Source: Betaproteobacteria bacterium | Lineage (GTDB): Bacteria; Pseudomonadota; Gammaproteobacteria; Burkholderiales; Rhodocyclaceae | Assembly: GCA_009780885.1 (NCBI GenBank) | Contig: WQZF01000020.1 | Coordinates: 1-36,374 of the forward strand | Reading direction: 5' to 3' | Length of the DNA stretch: 36,374 nucleotides | Shown here: one piece after another, positions 15,596 to 24,826 of the stretch | Position numbering within the stretch: position 1 is the stretch's first letter | How the letters are laid out: each line of letters opens with the position of its first letter | Program-made: the position numbers and the translations under genes | The notes under the pieces: generated by a model | The model's input: only the letters and a program-made list of their open reading frames with translations | Database searches by the model: none | What the model was told of the DNA's origin: nothing

Positions 15596-17779
15596 TCAGG
15601 GAGCGACCTTGAACGCTCCGCAATACCGCTTGTTCAGCAGCATCTCTTCCGGATCTGTCCCGATCCCGATGTAGAACTCGATGCCGGTAATTCCGCTGAT
15701 GTCGAGCGGGTCGACGAGGGTCGTTGCCGTCTGGCCGGTTTGGGCGGCAGTTGCCAATGGCAGGAAAGTGCCCAGGAGCGCCACCCAGCCGGCGCCGTCG
15801 TTCTGATACCAGCCATAAAGTTCGTTGCCGGCTATAGCAAAGTATTGCTGCCCTCCGGCAAGTTTCAGCTTGCTCCTTACCGTCAGATTCTTCCAGATGC
15901 CCTTGAAGCTCAGCGAGCCCGGGGCGCACACCAGTTCACCGTCGGAGACGATGTAGGTAGATTGTTCCGGCGTCAGCGCGTCGCTGGGGCAAGCTCCCTC
16001 GGGTTGCGGGGTGGTGATCCATTCCGGCGCGGAGATATTGCCTTCCAGCCGCTTTACGCGGGTGCTGGTGCATCTGCCATCCAGCATTGCATGGATCTTC
16101 GCGTTGCCAGTGTTCGTTACCAGATCCCCGTTTCGCGCCATGAGCAAGGGGGCTCCGGAAGCGGTGGTGCTGATATCGCCAGCTCCGCTCACAAGAATCA
16201 GTGCACGCCTGCCCCTGCCCGTCGGGAAAATCTCGAAGCAGGTATTTTCGGCTTGCGGGGTGATCGTGTAGGAGACATCGTCGACCGGCACCGTGACCGG
16301 ACTGCTCCCCGGATCGCCGAGGCAGAAGGTGGGACTGGCGGCAGGGGGGGTGCTGAATGCGGCCTGGAGCACATCGCTGAACACGCCGCCGTCGTCGGCG
16401 ACGAAGCAGAGCGTGTAGTTGGCGCCGGGGGAAAGGCCGTCTGCGGTGAATACATTGCTGCCGACGGTGAGCGCTATCTTGCCGGCTTCCAACGGAGTTG
16501 AGGCTGTCGCGGCGGCATAGATACTGGAGGCATCGCAGGCGCCCGTCGCGCTTGCTTGCCAGTAGCCGGTCGCGGGAAGGTTGCTCTCGACAGTGAAGCT
16601 CGCCGTCGTGCCCGTGCTGCCGGTATGGATCAGCTTGTCGATGGACGCGAGCGACGTGCTGGCGGCGGGGATCGCCGTCTGCAGCTCCTCGGAGAGGGGA
16701 CTCATGTCGCTATTGGCTTGGGCAGTAAAGCAGAACGTATAGCTGGTGTTGGGGGAGATGCCGTCCACAGTGAATGAATTGCTGCCGGCGTTGAGCGGCA
16801 CAGTGTGGTTGTCGTTTCTCGCGCTGATATAAGTCATAAGGTTTCCGCCGCAAGCGCCCTCTGTAGTCACTTTCCAGTAGCCGGTACCGGAAACATTGAC
16901 ATCAACAGAGAAACTCGCTGTTGTCTCCGTTCTGGCAGTATTCTCCAGCTTGCCAACCACGATGGGCGGTCTGGGCGACAACCCCGGACTGCTTTTGGTA
17001 CTGACCGTTATTTGCAGTACATCGGAAAGGGTGCTGTCCGTTTCGTCGCCAGCCCCGGCGACGAAGCAGAACATATAGTTGGTGTTGGGAGAGAGGCCAC
17101 CCACAGTGAATGAATTTTTTCCGGCGTTGATCGGCATATTGCCGGCTTCCGAGGGATTGGAAGCGTTCTTCCCGGATATATAAACGCTCAAGCTGCTGCC
17201 GCAAGTGCCCGTCGTAATCATCCGCCAGTAGCCGGTGCCGGGAAGATTGCTCTCAACGGTGAAACTCGCCGTCGTGTCCGTGCTGCCGGTATGGCTCAGA
17301 TTGTCAAGCACGAGGAGTTCACCCGGCAAAGCGGCGGTCGTTACGGAAGCCCACTGCACAGCCGAGAGCGAGGTGGAGTTCGGGCCGTCATTGGCGGCGG
17401 TAAAGCAGATTGTGTAGCCGGTTTTGGGGGAAAGGCCATCCACAGTAAAAGAATTGCTGCCAGCGTTGAGCGTCATCATGCCGGCATCCAACGAAGTGGG
17501 ATCTGTCGCGTGAAGATAAACGGACTGGCTCCCGACGCAATGACCCGTCGGCTCCGTCGTCGGAGCCACCGTCGGAATTGCTTGCCAGTAGAGGGTGGTG
17601 AAAATATTGCTCTCAATAGAGAAACTCACCGTTGTCAACGTGCTGACGCTATTGCTCAGGTTGATGGTAAAAATGGCGGACGCCGCGTGGGCGGAATTCA
17701 GCAGACCGAAGAGCGGCGCGAGAAAGAATAAAAACGCCAGAACCACTCGCCCCAAGTCGTTTGAGTGAATTCGTTTCAT
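15596..17779 (-). CDS. Exported protein with four Cys-paired FN3-like repeats
   Basis: A 727-residue protein with signal peptide 1-32 (VVLAFLFFLAPLFGLL…AHA-A). Four tandem beta-rich repeats lie at about 35-148, 157-261, 275-370 and 381-478. Each has TTxSFxVESN…GYW, a GxC segment and NSFTVxGLSPxTxYxxCF. Each repeat has two cysteines at matching places (81/125, 193/238, 310/350, 414/458), probably a disulfide pair, which is unlike classical FN3 domains. Residues about 485-727 are a separate C-terminal module ending YCGAFKVAP, shared with the partial gene at the left edge. A GAGAGG site precedes the ATG. It is likely a surface or periplasmic protein; no known function. A terminator-like hairpin lies in its leader. 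Confidence 0.75.
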   Translation of the reverse strand: MKRIHSNDLGRVVLAFLFFLAPLFGLLNSAHAASAIFTINLSNSVSTLTTVSFSIESNIFTTLYWQAIPTVAPTTEPTGHCVGSQSVYLHATDPTSLDAGMMTLNAGSNSFTVDGLSPKTGYTICFTAANDGPNSTSLSAVQWASVTTAALPGELLVLDNLSHTGSTDTTASFTVESNLPGTGYWRMITTGTCGSSLSVYISGKNASNPSEAGNMPINAGKNSFTVGGLSPNTNYMFCFVAGAGDETDSTLSDVLQITVSTKSSPGLSPRPPIVVGKLENTARTETTASFSVDVNVSGTGYWKVTTEGACGGNLMTYISARNDNHTVPLNAGSNSFTVDGISPNTSYTFCFTAQANSDMSPLSEELQTAIPAASTSLASIDKLIHTGSTGTTASFTVESNLPATGYWQASATGACDASSIYAAATASTPLEAGKIALTVGSNVFTADGLSPGANYTLCFVADDGGVFSDVLQAAFSTPPAASPTFCLGDPGSSPVTVPVDDVSYTITPQAENTCFEIFPTGRGRRALILVSGAGDISTTASGAPLLMARNGDLVTNTGNAKIHAMLDGRCTSTRVKRLEGNISAPEWITTPQPEGACPSDALTPEQSTYIVSDGELVCAPGSLSFKGIWKNLTVRSKLKLAGGQQYFAIAGNELYGWYQNDGAGWVALLGTFLPLATAAQTGQTATTLVDPLDISGITGIEFYIGIGTDPEEMLLNKRYCGAFKVAP

Positions 17780-17812
17780 GGGAATACCTCTCTTTTAAAA
17801 AATTGAAACTGC

Positions 17813-17845
17813 AAAAAAATCCCCGCCTCCAAAATGGAAGCGGGG
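17813..17845 (-). terminator. Terminator hairpin in the leader of the FN3-like gene
   Basis: On the minus strand CCCCGCTTCCA-TTT-TGGAGGCGGGG, an 11-bp stem with one G-T pair, is followed by ATTTTTTT. It ends 34 bp before the start codon and faces the gene. It either stops an unseen upstream transcript or is an attenuator of the FN3-like gene. Confidence 0.75.
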
Positions 17846-17977
17846 CGAGGAGATGGAACAACCGCACAAACAACATCGCCCCGTCTTCCGAAGGGGAAGG
17901 CAGGGCACTGTTGAAGATTTGTTCTCGCCTTGCATCCAAGGCGAGGACTGGAAAATAATGCCAAATGATTATTTAGA

Positions 17978-18428
17978 GGGGGGGGGGGTACGATATAACA
18001 ATATTCCTTGCCGGCGCGAAAAGACTCCGGTCAGGAATTTATTCGTGAAAGAAAATCGGGCGTCATTGCGCCGCCGATGGAACATTGGGTACACCCCTAT
18101 CGTTTTCCCAAAGATGTAATCTTAAGGAAAATTTTCCTTATTTACTTATCGTTTCTTGCTCACTTGTGTTCATGCGACACAGGGCAATTGCATAAATTTG
18201 GCAGGGAGCGGATCGGCGGGTTTCCCTTGGCTGGCGATCCTGCGTAATGAGCGTATTTAGAGCGTTCTCGATTTAAGCCCGTACAAATCGACGCGAAGTA
18301 CGGAAGGAGATTTGTAGGGGCGGATGGCAATCCGCCCGGGCAATGCAACGGGGCGATTGGCAAACGTCCCCTGCGCGGCCTTGGATGATCCAATTTTTCT
18401 CAACCCTTGATTGCCGGGTGAATATTAT
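17978..18428 (+). repeat. G-tract intergenic element, copy A
   Basis: No gene was found between 17780 and 18520. The stretch begins with 11 G bases and then shares ordered blocks with the reverse strand of 36304-35931: TATAACAAT, GCGAAAA, CTCCGGT, TTATTCG, GGGCG…GCGCC…ATGG, ACTTATCGTTTCTTGCT (18144-18160), CTTGGATGAT, CTCAACC and GCCGGGTGAATA. It also holds an 18-bp perfect palindrome (18123-18140) and a hairpin GGGCGGAT-GGCA-ATCCGCCC (18318-18337). Copy A is about 80 bp longer than copy B. It ends 6 bp before a 76-bp repeat. No reading frame is conserved between the copies. Confidence 0.7.
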
Positions 18429-18433
18429 GTAAA

Positions 18434-18509
18434 TTTTCTAAATTTACTAAAAGAATGTTTCGCTACAGTAGTGCTTTGCAACAAATAATTACTACAGTAA
18501 TTTAGAAAA
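18434..18509 (-). repeat. 76-bp terminal-inverted-repeat element, copy 4
   Basis: Exactly 76 bp, with the standard ends and CTACAGTAG at unit positions 30-38. It lies 11 bp after the napF stop, in the napF sense. Confidence 0.9.
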
Positions 18510-18520
18510 TCATTTGGAAT

Positions 18521-19066
18521 TTATACTGCACGCATGTTGATCGCTCCGACCGGGCAAGGCGCAACGCAGGCGCCGCAGCCGTTGCAACGTTCGGGGTCGA
18601 TTTCGGGCAGGGAGATAGCGCCGGGGCGTGGGGGAAACCGGATTGCGGCGCGCTCGCATTGATCCTCGCAAATGCGGCATTCGACGCGCTGATGTCCGAG
18701 GCAGGAGGGCTTTGTTTCCGCGCGCAACTTCCAGGGAGGAGCCTCCCCGCTTGCCGATGGCGGCTGTAGCGCGCCGCCTGGGCAGGCTGCGCGGCAATCG
18801 CCGCAAAAGGTACAGGCGCCCTGGCGGAAATCGACGGACGGAAACACATGGGCCGCACCGACGATGATGCGTGTTGGGCAAGCGCGAACACAATCGCCGC
18901 AGCGGGTGCACAAACGCAGAAAATCCTCTTCTGCACGCGCCCACGGCGGGCGCAATGGAGCGGCTGGTGAAGACGGCGTGGAAAAACGTCCACGGAGAAA
19001 ATCGCGCCGCCGCGCGTTGACTCCGCCGGAGTCTGCTCCGGAAGCCTTGTTCCGTTCGCCGTCCAA
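18521..19066 (-). CDS. napF: Ferredoxin-type protein NapF
   Basis: A 181-residue iron-sulfur protein. The N-terminal RRRDFLRGRF and PPWA match NapF. Four Cys motifs follow: C53-C56-C59-C63, C85-C88-C91-C95, C122/C130-C133-C137 (ECRICEDQCE) and C161-C164-C167-C171 (CNGCGACVAPCP). NapF is a cytoplasmic partner of periplasmic nitrate reductase assembly. The only usable start is TTG 19066, 22 bp after the hemerythrin stop, because no in-frame ATG exists after the upstream stop. No napDAGHBC genes are in view, so it is an orphan here, co-transcribed with a hemerythrin-like gene. Confidence 0.85.
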   Translation of the reverse strand: MDGERNKASGADSGGVNARRRDFLRGRFSTPSSPAAPLRPPWARAEEDFLRLCTRCGDCVRACPTRIIVGAAHVFPSVDFRQGACTFCGDCRAACPGGALQPPSASGEAPPWKLRAETKPSCLGHQRVECRICEDQCERAAIRFPPRPGAISLPEIDPERCNGCGACVAPCPVGAINMRAV

Positions 19067-19088
19067 GCGATCAGCCCTGCTTCATGCC

Positions 19089-19619
19089 TCAATAAACCGG
19101 CATATAAAGCGGATACAGCGTTTCTTCCTCGCGCCGGATCCGCTCGACGAGGATCGCGCCGACGTTTTCCAGGTCCTTGCCGAACGACAGGGCGAGGCCC
19201 GGCTGCTTGTCGATGTTCTGGTATTTGGAGAAGAACGCGAGCACGGATTTTCCGATCGTATCCATTTCATGCCGGAAGTGGTGTATCAGGTTGAAGCTTT
19301 CCTGATCTTCCTGCCTCAAGGCATGTTCGAGGTAAATATAAAAACGGACGTTTTCGGTCAGCAGATGCCCCAGGATTCCACCACGGAATTCTTCCAGGAG
19401 CCTGGATGTCGCCGCCAGATCGTTGTTGGTGAACGCCTCGCTGATCATGGCGAATATTTCGAGCAGACGCTGATGGTCGCCCTTGAGTTGCGGAATCAGA
19501 TCGGGGCTGTAGGCAATCCGCGTTCCCGGCGCCTGCCCCGAATCCGTACCGGATTCTTGCGATTCCTGGGATTCCGCCTGTTTTCTCTTCCTGCCGAACA
19601 AAAAATCAATAAGCCACAT
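19089..19619 (-). CDS. Hemerythrin-like (HHE) protein
   Basis: A 176-residue soluble protein. After a charged Ser/Glu-rich N-terminus (residues 12-35), helices carry candidate di-iron ligands: LKGDHQRLLEIF, GHLLTENVRFYIYLEHAL, HHFRHEMD and RREEETLYPLY. Hemerythrin-like proteins bind O2 or NO through a di-iron site. ATG 19619 was chosen because GGGAG lies about 10 bp upstream; a longer frame lacks one. It is the first gene of a pair with napF, so a role in nitrogen-oxide respiration or NO protection is inferred. Upstream palindromes at 19685-19713 may control it. Confidence 0.75.
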   Translation of the reverse strand: MWLIDFLFGRKRKQAESQESQESGTDSGQAPGTRIAYSPDLIPQLKGDHQRLLEIFAMISEAFTNNDLAATSRLLEEFRGGILGHLLTENVRFYIYLEHALRQEDQESFNLIHHFRHEMDTIGKSVLAFFSKYQNIDKQPGLALSFGKDLENVGAILVERIRREEETLYPLYMPVY

Positions 19620-19684
19620 TTCAGTTTTCTCCCACCGGGTTTCGTTCAATGAATAATCGCTCCTGGTCAGGTGCGCCAAGCTTC

Positions 19685-19713
19685 ATATGCTGGCATATTT
19701 TGTTTCCGAAACA
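19685..19713. promoter_or_regulatory. Two adjacent palindromes between the hemerythrin-like gene and dnaE
   Basis: ATATGC-TG-GCATAT (19685-19698) and TGTTTC-C-GAAACA (19701-19713) are both perfect inverted repeats. They lie 66 bp before the hemerythrin-like start and 71 bp before dnaE, a likely operator position in a divergent promoter region. The regulator is unknown. Confidence 0.4.
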
Positions 19714-19783
19714 TAGAGGCAGGATCAAATCAAGGGATGGGCTCTTCTCATCCGGCATGAAAACGCTGAGGTAAAATGAAACG

Positions 19784-22700
19784 ATGTGTCCTGTTTCTTC
19801 CTGCACTCCGCAGTTCATTCATTTACGGCTGCACAGCGAATTTTCCGTCAGTGACGGCATCGTCCGCATCGACGATGCCGTTGCCCGCGCCAAGGCGTGC
19901 GCGATGCCGGCGCTGGCGCTGACCGATCTCGGCAACCTTTTCGGGCTGGTCAAATTTTATTCCGCCGCACGCAAACAGGGCGTGAAGCCGATTCTCGGCG
20001 CCGATGTCTGGCTCGCCAACGAAGCCGATCCCGACCGCCCGCGCCGCATCCTGTTGCTGATCCGCAACCGCCAGGGCTATCTGCAGCTTTGCGAGCTTCT
20101 TTCCCGCGCGCAGTTGTTGCCACGGCTGCGCGGTCGCGCCGAACTGCCGCCGCAAGTCTTGCGCGAGGTCGGCGTCGACGGGCTGATCGCGCTTTCCGGC
20201 GCGGCCCAGGGCGATGTCGGCGAAGCGCTGCTGACGGGAAACCGGGAGTTGGCAACAAGCCGCGCTCGGGCTTGGGCGGATCTGTTTCCCGGCGCCTTCT
20301 ATCTCGAAGTGCAACGCTGCGGCCAGCCGGGGCAGGAGGCGCTGGTTGCCGCCACTGCCGGGCTTGCCGGCGCGCTGGGATTGCCGCTGGTGGCAACGCA
20401 CCCGGTACAGTTCATCGCTCCTGACGACTTCAAGGCACACGAGGCGCGCGTCTGCATTGCCGAAGGTTATGTGCTCGGCGACACGCGCCGGCCACGCCTA
20501 TTTACCGGGGAACAATATTTCAAGACGCCTGAAGAGATGGCGGAACTCTTCGCCGACTTGCCGCAGGCGCTGGAAAACACGGTCGAAATCGCGCGTCGCT
20601 GCAACCTCGAAATCACCCTTGGCAAGAATTATCTGCCCTTGTTCCCAACGCCTGAAGGCGTCTCGCTCGAACAGCATCTGAAAAACGAGGCCGCCGCCGG
20701 ACTGGAACAGCGGCTGGAGTGGCTTTTCCCCGACGCCGCCGAACGCGCGCGCGAACGCCCCCGCTACGACGAGCGACTGGCGCTGGAAGCCGAAACCATC
20801 ATCGAAATGGGGTTTGCCGGTTACTTCCTGATCGTTGCCGACTTCATCAACTGGGGCAAGCGCAACGGCGTCCCCGTCGGACCGGGACGCGGCTCCGGCG
20901 CGGGTTCGCTCATCGCCTATTCCATCGGCATCACCGACCTCGACCCCTTGCGCTACGCCCTGCTGTTCGAGCGTTTCCTGAATCCGGAGCGCGTGTCGAT
21001 GCCCGACTTCGATATCGACTTCTGCCAGGACAAACGCGGCGAAGTGATCGAATACGTCCGGCAAAAGTATGGCGCGGGCGCGGTATCGCAAATCGCCACC
21101 TTCGGCACCATGTCCTCGAAGGCGGTAATCCGCGATGTCGGGCGCGTCCTCGATCTGCCCTATCCGCTCTGCGACGCGCTCTCGAAGCTGATTCCGGTCG
21201 AGACGAACAAGCCCCTCTCGCTCATCAAGGCCCTTGCCGCCGAACCGCAGTTGAAGGAAAAGGTCGAGCGAGAGGAAGAAGTGCGCGAACTCTTTGATCT
21301 CGCGGTGCGCCTCGAAGACCTGACGCGCAATATCGGAATGCACGCTGGCGGCGTCCTGATCGCGCCGGGCAGGCTGACCGATTTCTGTCCGCTCTATTCC
21401 GCCGATGGCGGCGCAACGGTCGTCTCGCAGTACGACAAGGACGACGTGGAAAAAATCGGGCTGGTCAAATTCGACTTTCTCGGATTGCGCAACCTCACCA
21501 TCATCCAGATGGCGCTCGATTACATCGAACGCCTGAACGGAGAAAAGATCGAACTCTCGGCGCTCTCCTTCGATGACCCGGCGGTTTATAAAGTCCTGCG
21601 CGAAGCCAACACCACGGCGATTTTCCAGGTCGAATCGGAGGGCATGAAAAAGCTCCTGAAAAAGCTGGCGCCGGACCGTTTCGAAGACATCATCGCCGTG
21701 CTCGCGCTCTACCGGCCCGGTCCGCTCGGATCGGGAATGGTCGACGACTTCATCCTGCGCAAAAAGGGCAAACAGGACATCGACTATTTCCACACCGATT
21801 TGAAAACCTGCCTGGAACCGACCTACGGCGTCATCGTCTATCAGGAACAGGTAATGCAGATCGCGCAGATCATCGGCGGCTACACCCTCGGCGGCGCGGA
21901 CCTGCTGCGGCGCGCGATGGGCAAGAAAAAAGCGGAGGAGATGGCGGCGCACCGCGACCTGATGAGCGATGGCGCCGAAAAGAAGGGCTACAGCAAGGCG
22001 CTGGCGATGAAGCTTTTCGACCTGATGGAGAAATTCGCCGAATACGGCTTCAACAAATCGCACACCGCCGCCTATGCCGTCATCACCTACCACACCGCCT
22101 GGCTGAAGGCGCACCATTGCGCCGCGTTCATGGCGGCGACCCTCTCTTCGGAAATGGACGACACCGACACGCTGAAGGTCTTTTACGAAGACACCGTCGC
22201 CAATGGCATCAAGGTGCTGCCGCCCGACGTCAATGCTTCCGAATACGCCTTCGTTCCGGTCGACGCGCAGACGATCCGTTACGGACTCGGCGCGGTCAAG
22301 GGCGCCGGCCGGCACGCAGTGGACAGCATCGTCGCTGCCCGCGCGGAAGGCGGCCCGTTTTCAAACCTCTTCGATTTTTGCGCGCGCATCGACAAGCGGC
22401 TCGTCAACCGCCGTTCCATCGAAGCCCTGATCCGCGCCGGCGCTTTCGACGCGCTGGATTCCAACCGCGCCCGCCTGCTGGCCTCTGCCGGCATCGCGAT
22501 TGAAGCGGCGGAACAGGCCGAGCGCAACGCCTTGCAGACCAGCCTTTTCGAGATGATCCCGGAAGCCTCCGAAGCGCCGCGCCCTGTCGAAACCCCGCCG
22601 TGGGACGACAAAACGCGGCTGCGCGAAGAAAAGCTCGCGCTCGGCTTCTTCTTCTCCGGCCACCCCTACGACACGGCGAAAGGCGAACTCTCGCGCTTCA

Positions 22701-23251
22701 TCCGCGCACCGCTCAACCGTCTCGAAGCGCGGCGCGAACCGCAAATGATCGCCGGCCTCGTCACCGGCGTGCGCGGCAAGCTCACCGCGCGCGGCAAGAT
22801 GCTCATCCTCGGCCTGGACGACGGCAGCGCCGCGCTCGAAGTCACCGTCTACAGCGAACTCGCCGAAAAGGAAGGCAACAAGGCGCGGGCGGACGAATTG
22901 CTGGTCGTCGAAGCCAGGGTGCAGCGCGACGAATACAACGACGGACTGCGCATCGTCGCCGACCGCCTGATGACGCTTCCCGAAGCGCGCGGACGCTTCG
23001 CGCGCCAGTTGAAGCTTTCGCTCAACGGCCAGATCAGCGGCCAGCCGCGACCTGCCGACGCGGCGGCGACCCTGCGGCGACTCCTCGCGCCGTATATCCC
23101 CGGCGCATGTCCGGTGCGGATCGCCTACCGCAACGACCAGGCGCAATGCGAGATGATGCTCGGCGAATCCAGCCGCGTCCGGCTCGAGGACGAACTCCTC
23201 GACTCGTTGCGCGAATGGCTCTCGCCGGACAACGTCGCCATCGAGTATTGA
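19784..23251 (+). CDS. dnaE: DNA polymerase III alpha subunit
   Basis: The 1155-residue catalytic subunit of the replicative polymerase, close to the E. coli length of 1160. An N-terminal PHP domain ([13 protein letters not shown] at residues 13-25) is followed by the polymerase core with [14 protein letters not shown] and the catalytic PDFDIDF near residue 407. A QTSLF motif near residue 918 fits the beta-clamp binding consensus. The OB-fold region ([19 protein letters not shown]) and C-terminal domain are complete. ATG 19784 follows GAGGT at a longish distance. hypA begins 9 bp after the stop, which is unusual for dnaE. Confidence 0.97.
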   Translation: MCPVSSCTPQFIHLRLHSEFSVSDGIVRIDDAVARAKACAMPALALTDLGNLFGLVKFYSAARKQGVKPILGADVWLANEADPDRPRRILLLIRNRQGYLQLCELLSRAQLLPRLRGRAELPPQVLREVGVDGLIALSGAAQGDVGEALLTGNRELATSRARAWADLFPGAFYLEVQRCGQPGQEALVAATAGLAGALGLPLVATHPVQFIAPDDFKAHEARVCIAEGYVLGDTRRPRLFTGEQYFKTPEEMAELFADLPQALENTVEIARRCNLEITLGKNYLPLFPTPEGVSLEQHLKNEAAAGLEQRLEWLFPDAAERARERPRYDERLALEAETIIEMGFAGYFLIVADFINWGKRNGVPVGPGRGSGAGSLIAYSIGITDLDPLRYALLFERFLNPERVSMPDFDIDFCQDKRGEVIEYVRQKYGAGAVSQIATFGTMSSKAVIRDVGRVLDLPYPLCDALSKLIPVETNKPLSLIKALAAEPQLKEKVEREEEVRELFDLAVRLEDLTRNIGMHAGGVLIAPGRLTDFCPLYSADGGATVVSQYDKDDVEKIGLVKFDFLGLRNLTIIQMALDYIERLNGEKIELSALSFDDPAVYKVLREANTTAIFQVESEGMKKLLKKLAPDRFEDIIAVLALYRPGPLGSGMVDDFILRKKGKQDIDYFHTDLKTCLEPTYGVIVYQEQVMQIAQIIGGYTLGGADLLRRAMGKKKAEEMAAHRDLMSDGAEKKGYSKALAMKLFDLMEKFAEYGFNKSHTAAYAVITYHTAWLKAHHCAAFMAATLSSEMDDTDTLKVFYEDTVANGIKVLPPDVNASEYAFVPVDAQTIRYGLGAVKGAGRHAVDSIVAARAEGGPFSNLFDFCARIDKRLVNRRSIEALIRAGAFDALDSNRARLLASAGIAIEAAEQAERNALQTSLFEMIPEASEAPRPVETPPWDDKTRLREEKLALGFFFSGHPYDTAKGELSRFIRAPLNRLEARREPQMIAGLVTGVRGKLTARGKMLILGLDDGSAALEVTVYSELAEKEGNKARADELLVVEARVQRDEYNDGLRIVADRLMTLPEARGRFARQLKLSLNGQISGQPRPADAAATLRRLLAPYIPGACPVRIAYRNDQAQCEMMLGESSRVRLEDELLDSLREWLSPDNVAIEY

Positions 23252-23260
23252 CCCCGGAAC

Positions 23261-23605
23261 ATGCACGAACTGAGCCTGGTCGCCAACATCCTCGACATCG
23301 TCGAAGCGGCGGAGCGGCGCGAACGATTCCCGGCGGTGCGCTGTCTGAAGCTGGCGGTCGGAAAGCTCTCCGGCATCGAAATCCCGGCACTCACGTTTGC
23401 CCTCGAAGTCATGATGCCGGGCACCGTGCTTGCCGGCGCGCGAATCGAAATCGACGAACCTCCGGGCGAAATCCTGTGCCTCGAATGCGGCCGCGCGGCG
23501 CATATCGCGGCGCGCGGCGACCCATGCCCGCATTGCGGCGGCTTCCGCCTCAGGATCACCGGCGGCGCGGAATTGCGCGTCGTCGAATTGATCGTCGCGG
23601 ATTGA
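23261..23605 (+). CDS. hypA: Hydrogenase nickel-insertion protein HypA
   Basis: A 114-residue chaperone that, with HypB, delivers nickel to the hydrogenase large subunit precursor. It starts MHELS, giving the nickel-binding His2, and has the zinc site CLEC (C73, C76) and CPHC (C89, C92). The length is typical. It lies only 9 bp after dnaE with a weak ribosome site, suggesting read-through expression from dnaE, and 32 bp before hypB. The likely client is HoxH, encoded 17 kb away. Confidence 0.95.
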   Translation: MHELSLVANILDIVEAAERRERFPAVRCLKLAVGKLSGIEIPALTFALEVMMPGTVLAGARIEIDEPPGEILCLECGRAAHIAARGDPCPHCGGFRLRITGGAELRVVELIVAD

Positions 23606-23637
23606 TCCTCACACCATCCACCGAAAGGAGAAAAACC

Positions 23638-24609
23638 ATGTGCATCGCCTGCGGCTGCGGCCTTCCTGAAACGGGAGCGGAAACCGGCACCCTCGACTAC
23701 GGCGCGAACCCCGCCGGAAGCAGCGTGACGGGCATGAATGCCGAACGCATCGTGCGCATCGAAGAGGACGTGCTTGCCGCCAACGCCCGCCACGCGGAAC
23801 AGAACCGCGCCCATTTCACCGCGCATGGCGTGCTGGCGCTCAACCTCGTCTCCAGTCCCGGATCGGGCAAGACGACACTCCTCGTCGCAACCCTTCGCCG
23901 TCTGCGCGAACGCATGCCGGAACTCGCGCTGGCGGTCATCGAAGGCGACCAGCAAACCGCGACGGACGCCGAGCGCATCCGCGCCGCCGGAGTCCCGGCG
24001 ATCCAGATCAACACCGGCAAGGGCTGCCACCTCGACGCGCGCATGGTCGGCGAAGCCTTCGCGCGCCTGCCGATGTACGGGCACGAGCACGAGCACGAGC
24101 ACGAGCACGGGCACGGGCATGAACATGAGCACGAGCACGGACATGAACACCACCCGCCGCATTCCTCCGCGCAGGGCGGCCTGCTGATGATCGAAAACGT
24201 CGGCAACCTCGTCTGCCCCGCGCTGTGGGACCTTGGCGAAGCCGCCAAGATCGTCATGCTCTCGGTGACGGAAGGCGAGGACAAGGCGCTCAAATACCCG
24301 GACATGTTCGCCGCCGCGCGCCTGATGCTCCTCACCAAAACCGACCTTCTGCCGCACCTCGATTTCGATGTCGAAACCTGCGTCGCCAACGCGCTGCGGA
24401 TCAATCCCGAACTCGAAGTCCTCCAGCTCTCGGCCCGCAACGGCAACGGCATGGATGCCTGGCTGGATTGGCTGGCCGCGGCGCTCGCCCGCCAACGCGA
24501 AGGCGAAGAAGAAATCGCCACCCTTGCCGCCCTGCAGCGCCGAATTACCGCGCTGGAAGAAGAACTCGCTGCCCTCAAGCAGGATACGCAGCGGATTCCG
24601 CAGGAGTAG
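23638..24609 (+). CDS. hypB: Hydrogenase nickel-incorporation GTPase HypB
   Basis: A 323-residue GTPase. The N-terminus MCIACGCG is the high-affinity metal motif. The P-loop is SSPGSGKTT (72-80). C130-H131 and C193 (VGNLVCP) form the GTPase-domain metal site. A His-rich stretch of 28 residues with 14 His (148-175; DNA 24079-24162, built of GAGCAC-like hexamers) lies between these two halves of the metal site, whereas nickel-storing HypB usually carry it at the N-terminus. A charged coiled-coil tail (about 290-323) is also extra. AAAGGAG precedes the ATG. It ends the dnaE-hypA-hypB run; repeat copy 5 follows. Confidence 0.95.
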   Translation: MCIACGCGLPETGAETGTLDYGANPAGSSVTGMNAERIVRIEEDVLAANARHAEQNRAHFTAHGVLALNLVSSPGSGKTTLLVATLRRLRERMPELALAVIEGDQQTATDAERIRAAGVPAIQINTGKGCHLDARMVGEAFARLPMYGHEHEHEHEHGHGHEHEHEHGHEHHPPHSSAQGGLLMIENVGNLVCPALWDLGEAAKIVMLSVTEGEDKALKYPDMFAAARLMLLTKTDLLPHLDFDVETCVANALRINPELEVLQLSARNGNGMDAWLDWLAAALARQREGEEEIATLAALQRRITALEEELAALKQDTQRIPQE

Positions 24610-24629
24610 GCGCCTGATTCCCTGGAAAA

Positions 24630-24706
24630 TTTTCTAAATTTACTTAAATAAATATTGTATAAAAATCAATACGACAACCAAACATTATTTAAGTAAATTT
24701 AGAAAA
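24630..24706 (+). repeat. 77-bp terminal-inverted-repeat element, copy 5
   Basis: This copy has the most perfect ends: bases 24630-24651 are the exact reverse complement of 24685-24706 (22 bp). The internal AAAAATCAATACGAC shows it reads in the hypB sense. It starts 20 bp after the hypB stop. Confidence 0.9.
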
Positions 24707-24826
24707 CACTACCAGGAATTGCCCCGTTGCTTCTCGTCGGATTTTCTGCAGGAAGCCCAAAAGGATAGCCAGTGAAAGACGGCTTTTTGTTATGCTGCGG
24801 CCAAGTTTATTTTTCTATCACATATC

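Noticed and set aside
18008-18247. 79-residue frame in the non-coding region
   Set aside because: Not conserved as a frame in copy B of the element, no ribosome site, atypical composition.
22600-23637. Upstream extension of the hypB frame through the dnaE end and hypA
   Set aside because: Arg-rich out-of-frame translation of dnaE; the MCIACGCG start with its own AAAGGAG site is clearly the true hypB start.
24079-24162. Hexamer repeat in hypB as a non-coding satellite
   Set aside because: It stays in frame and encodes a His-rich metal-binding stretch within an otherwise intact HypB.
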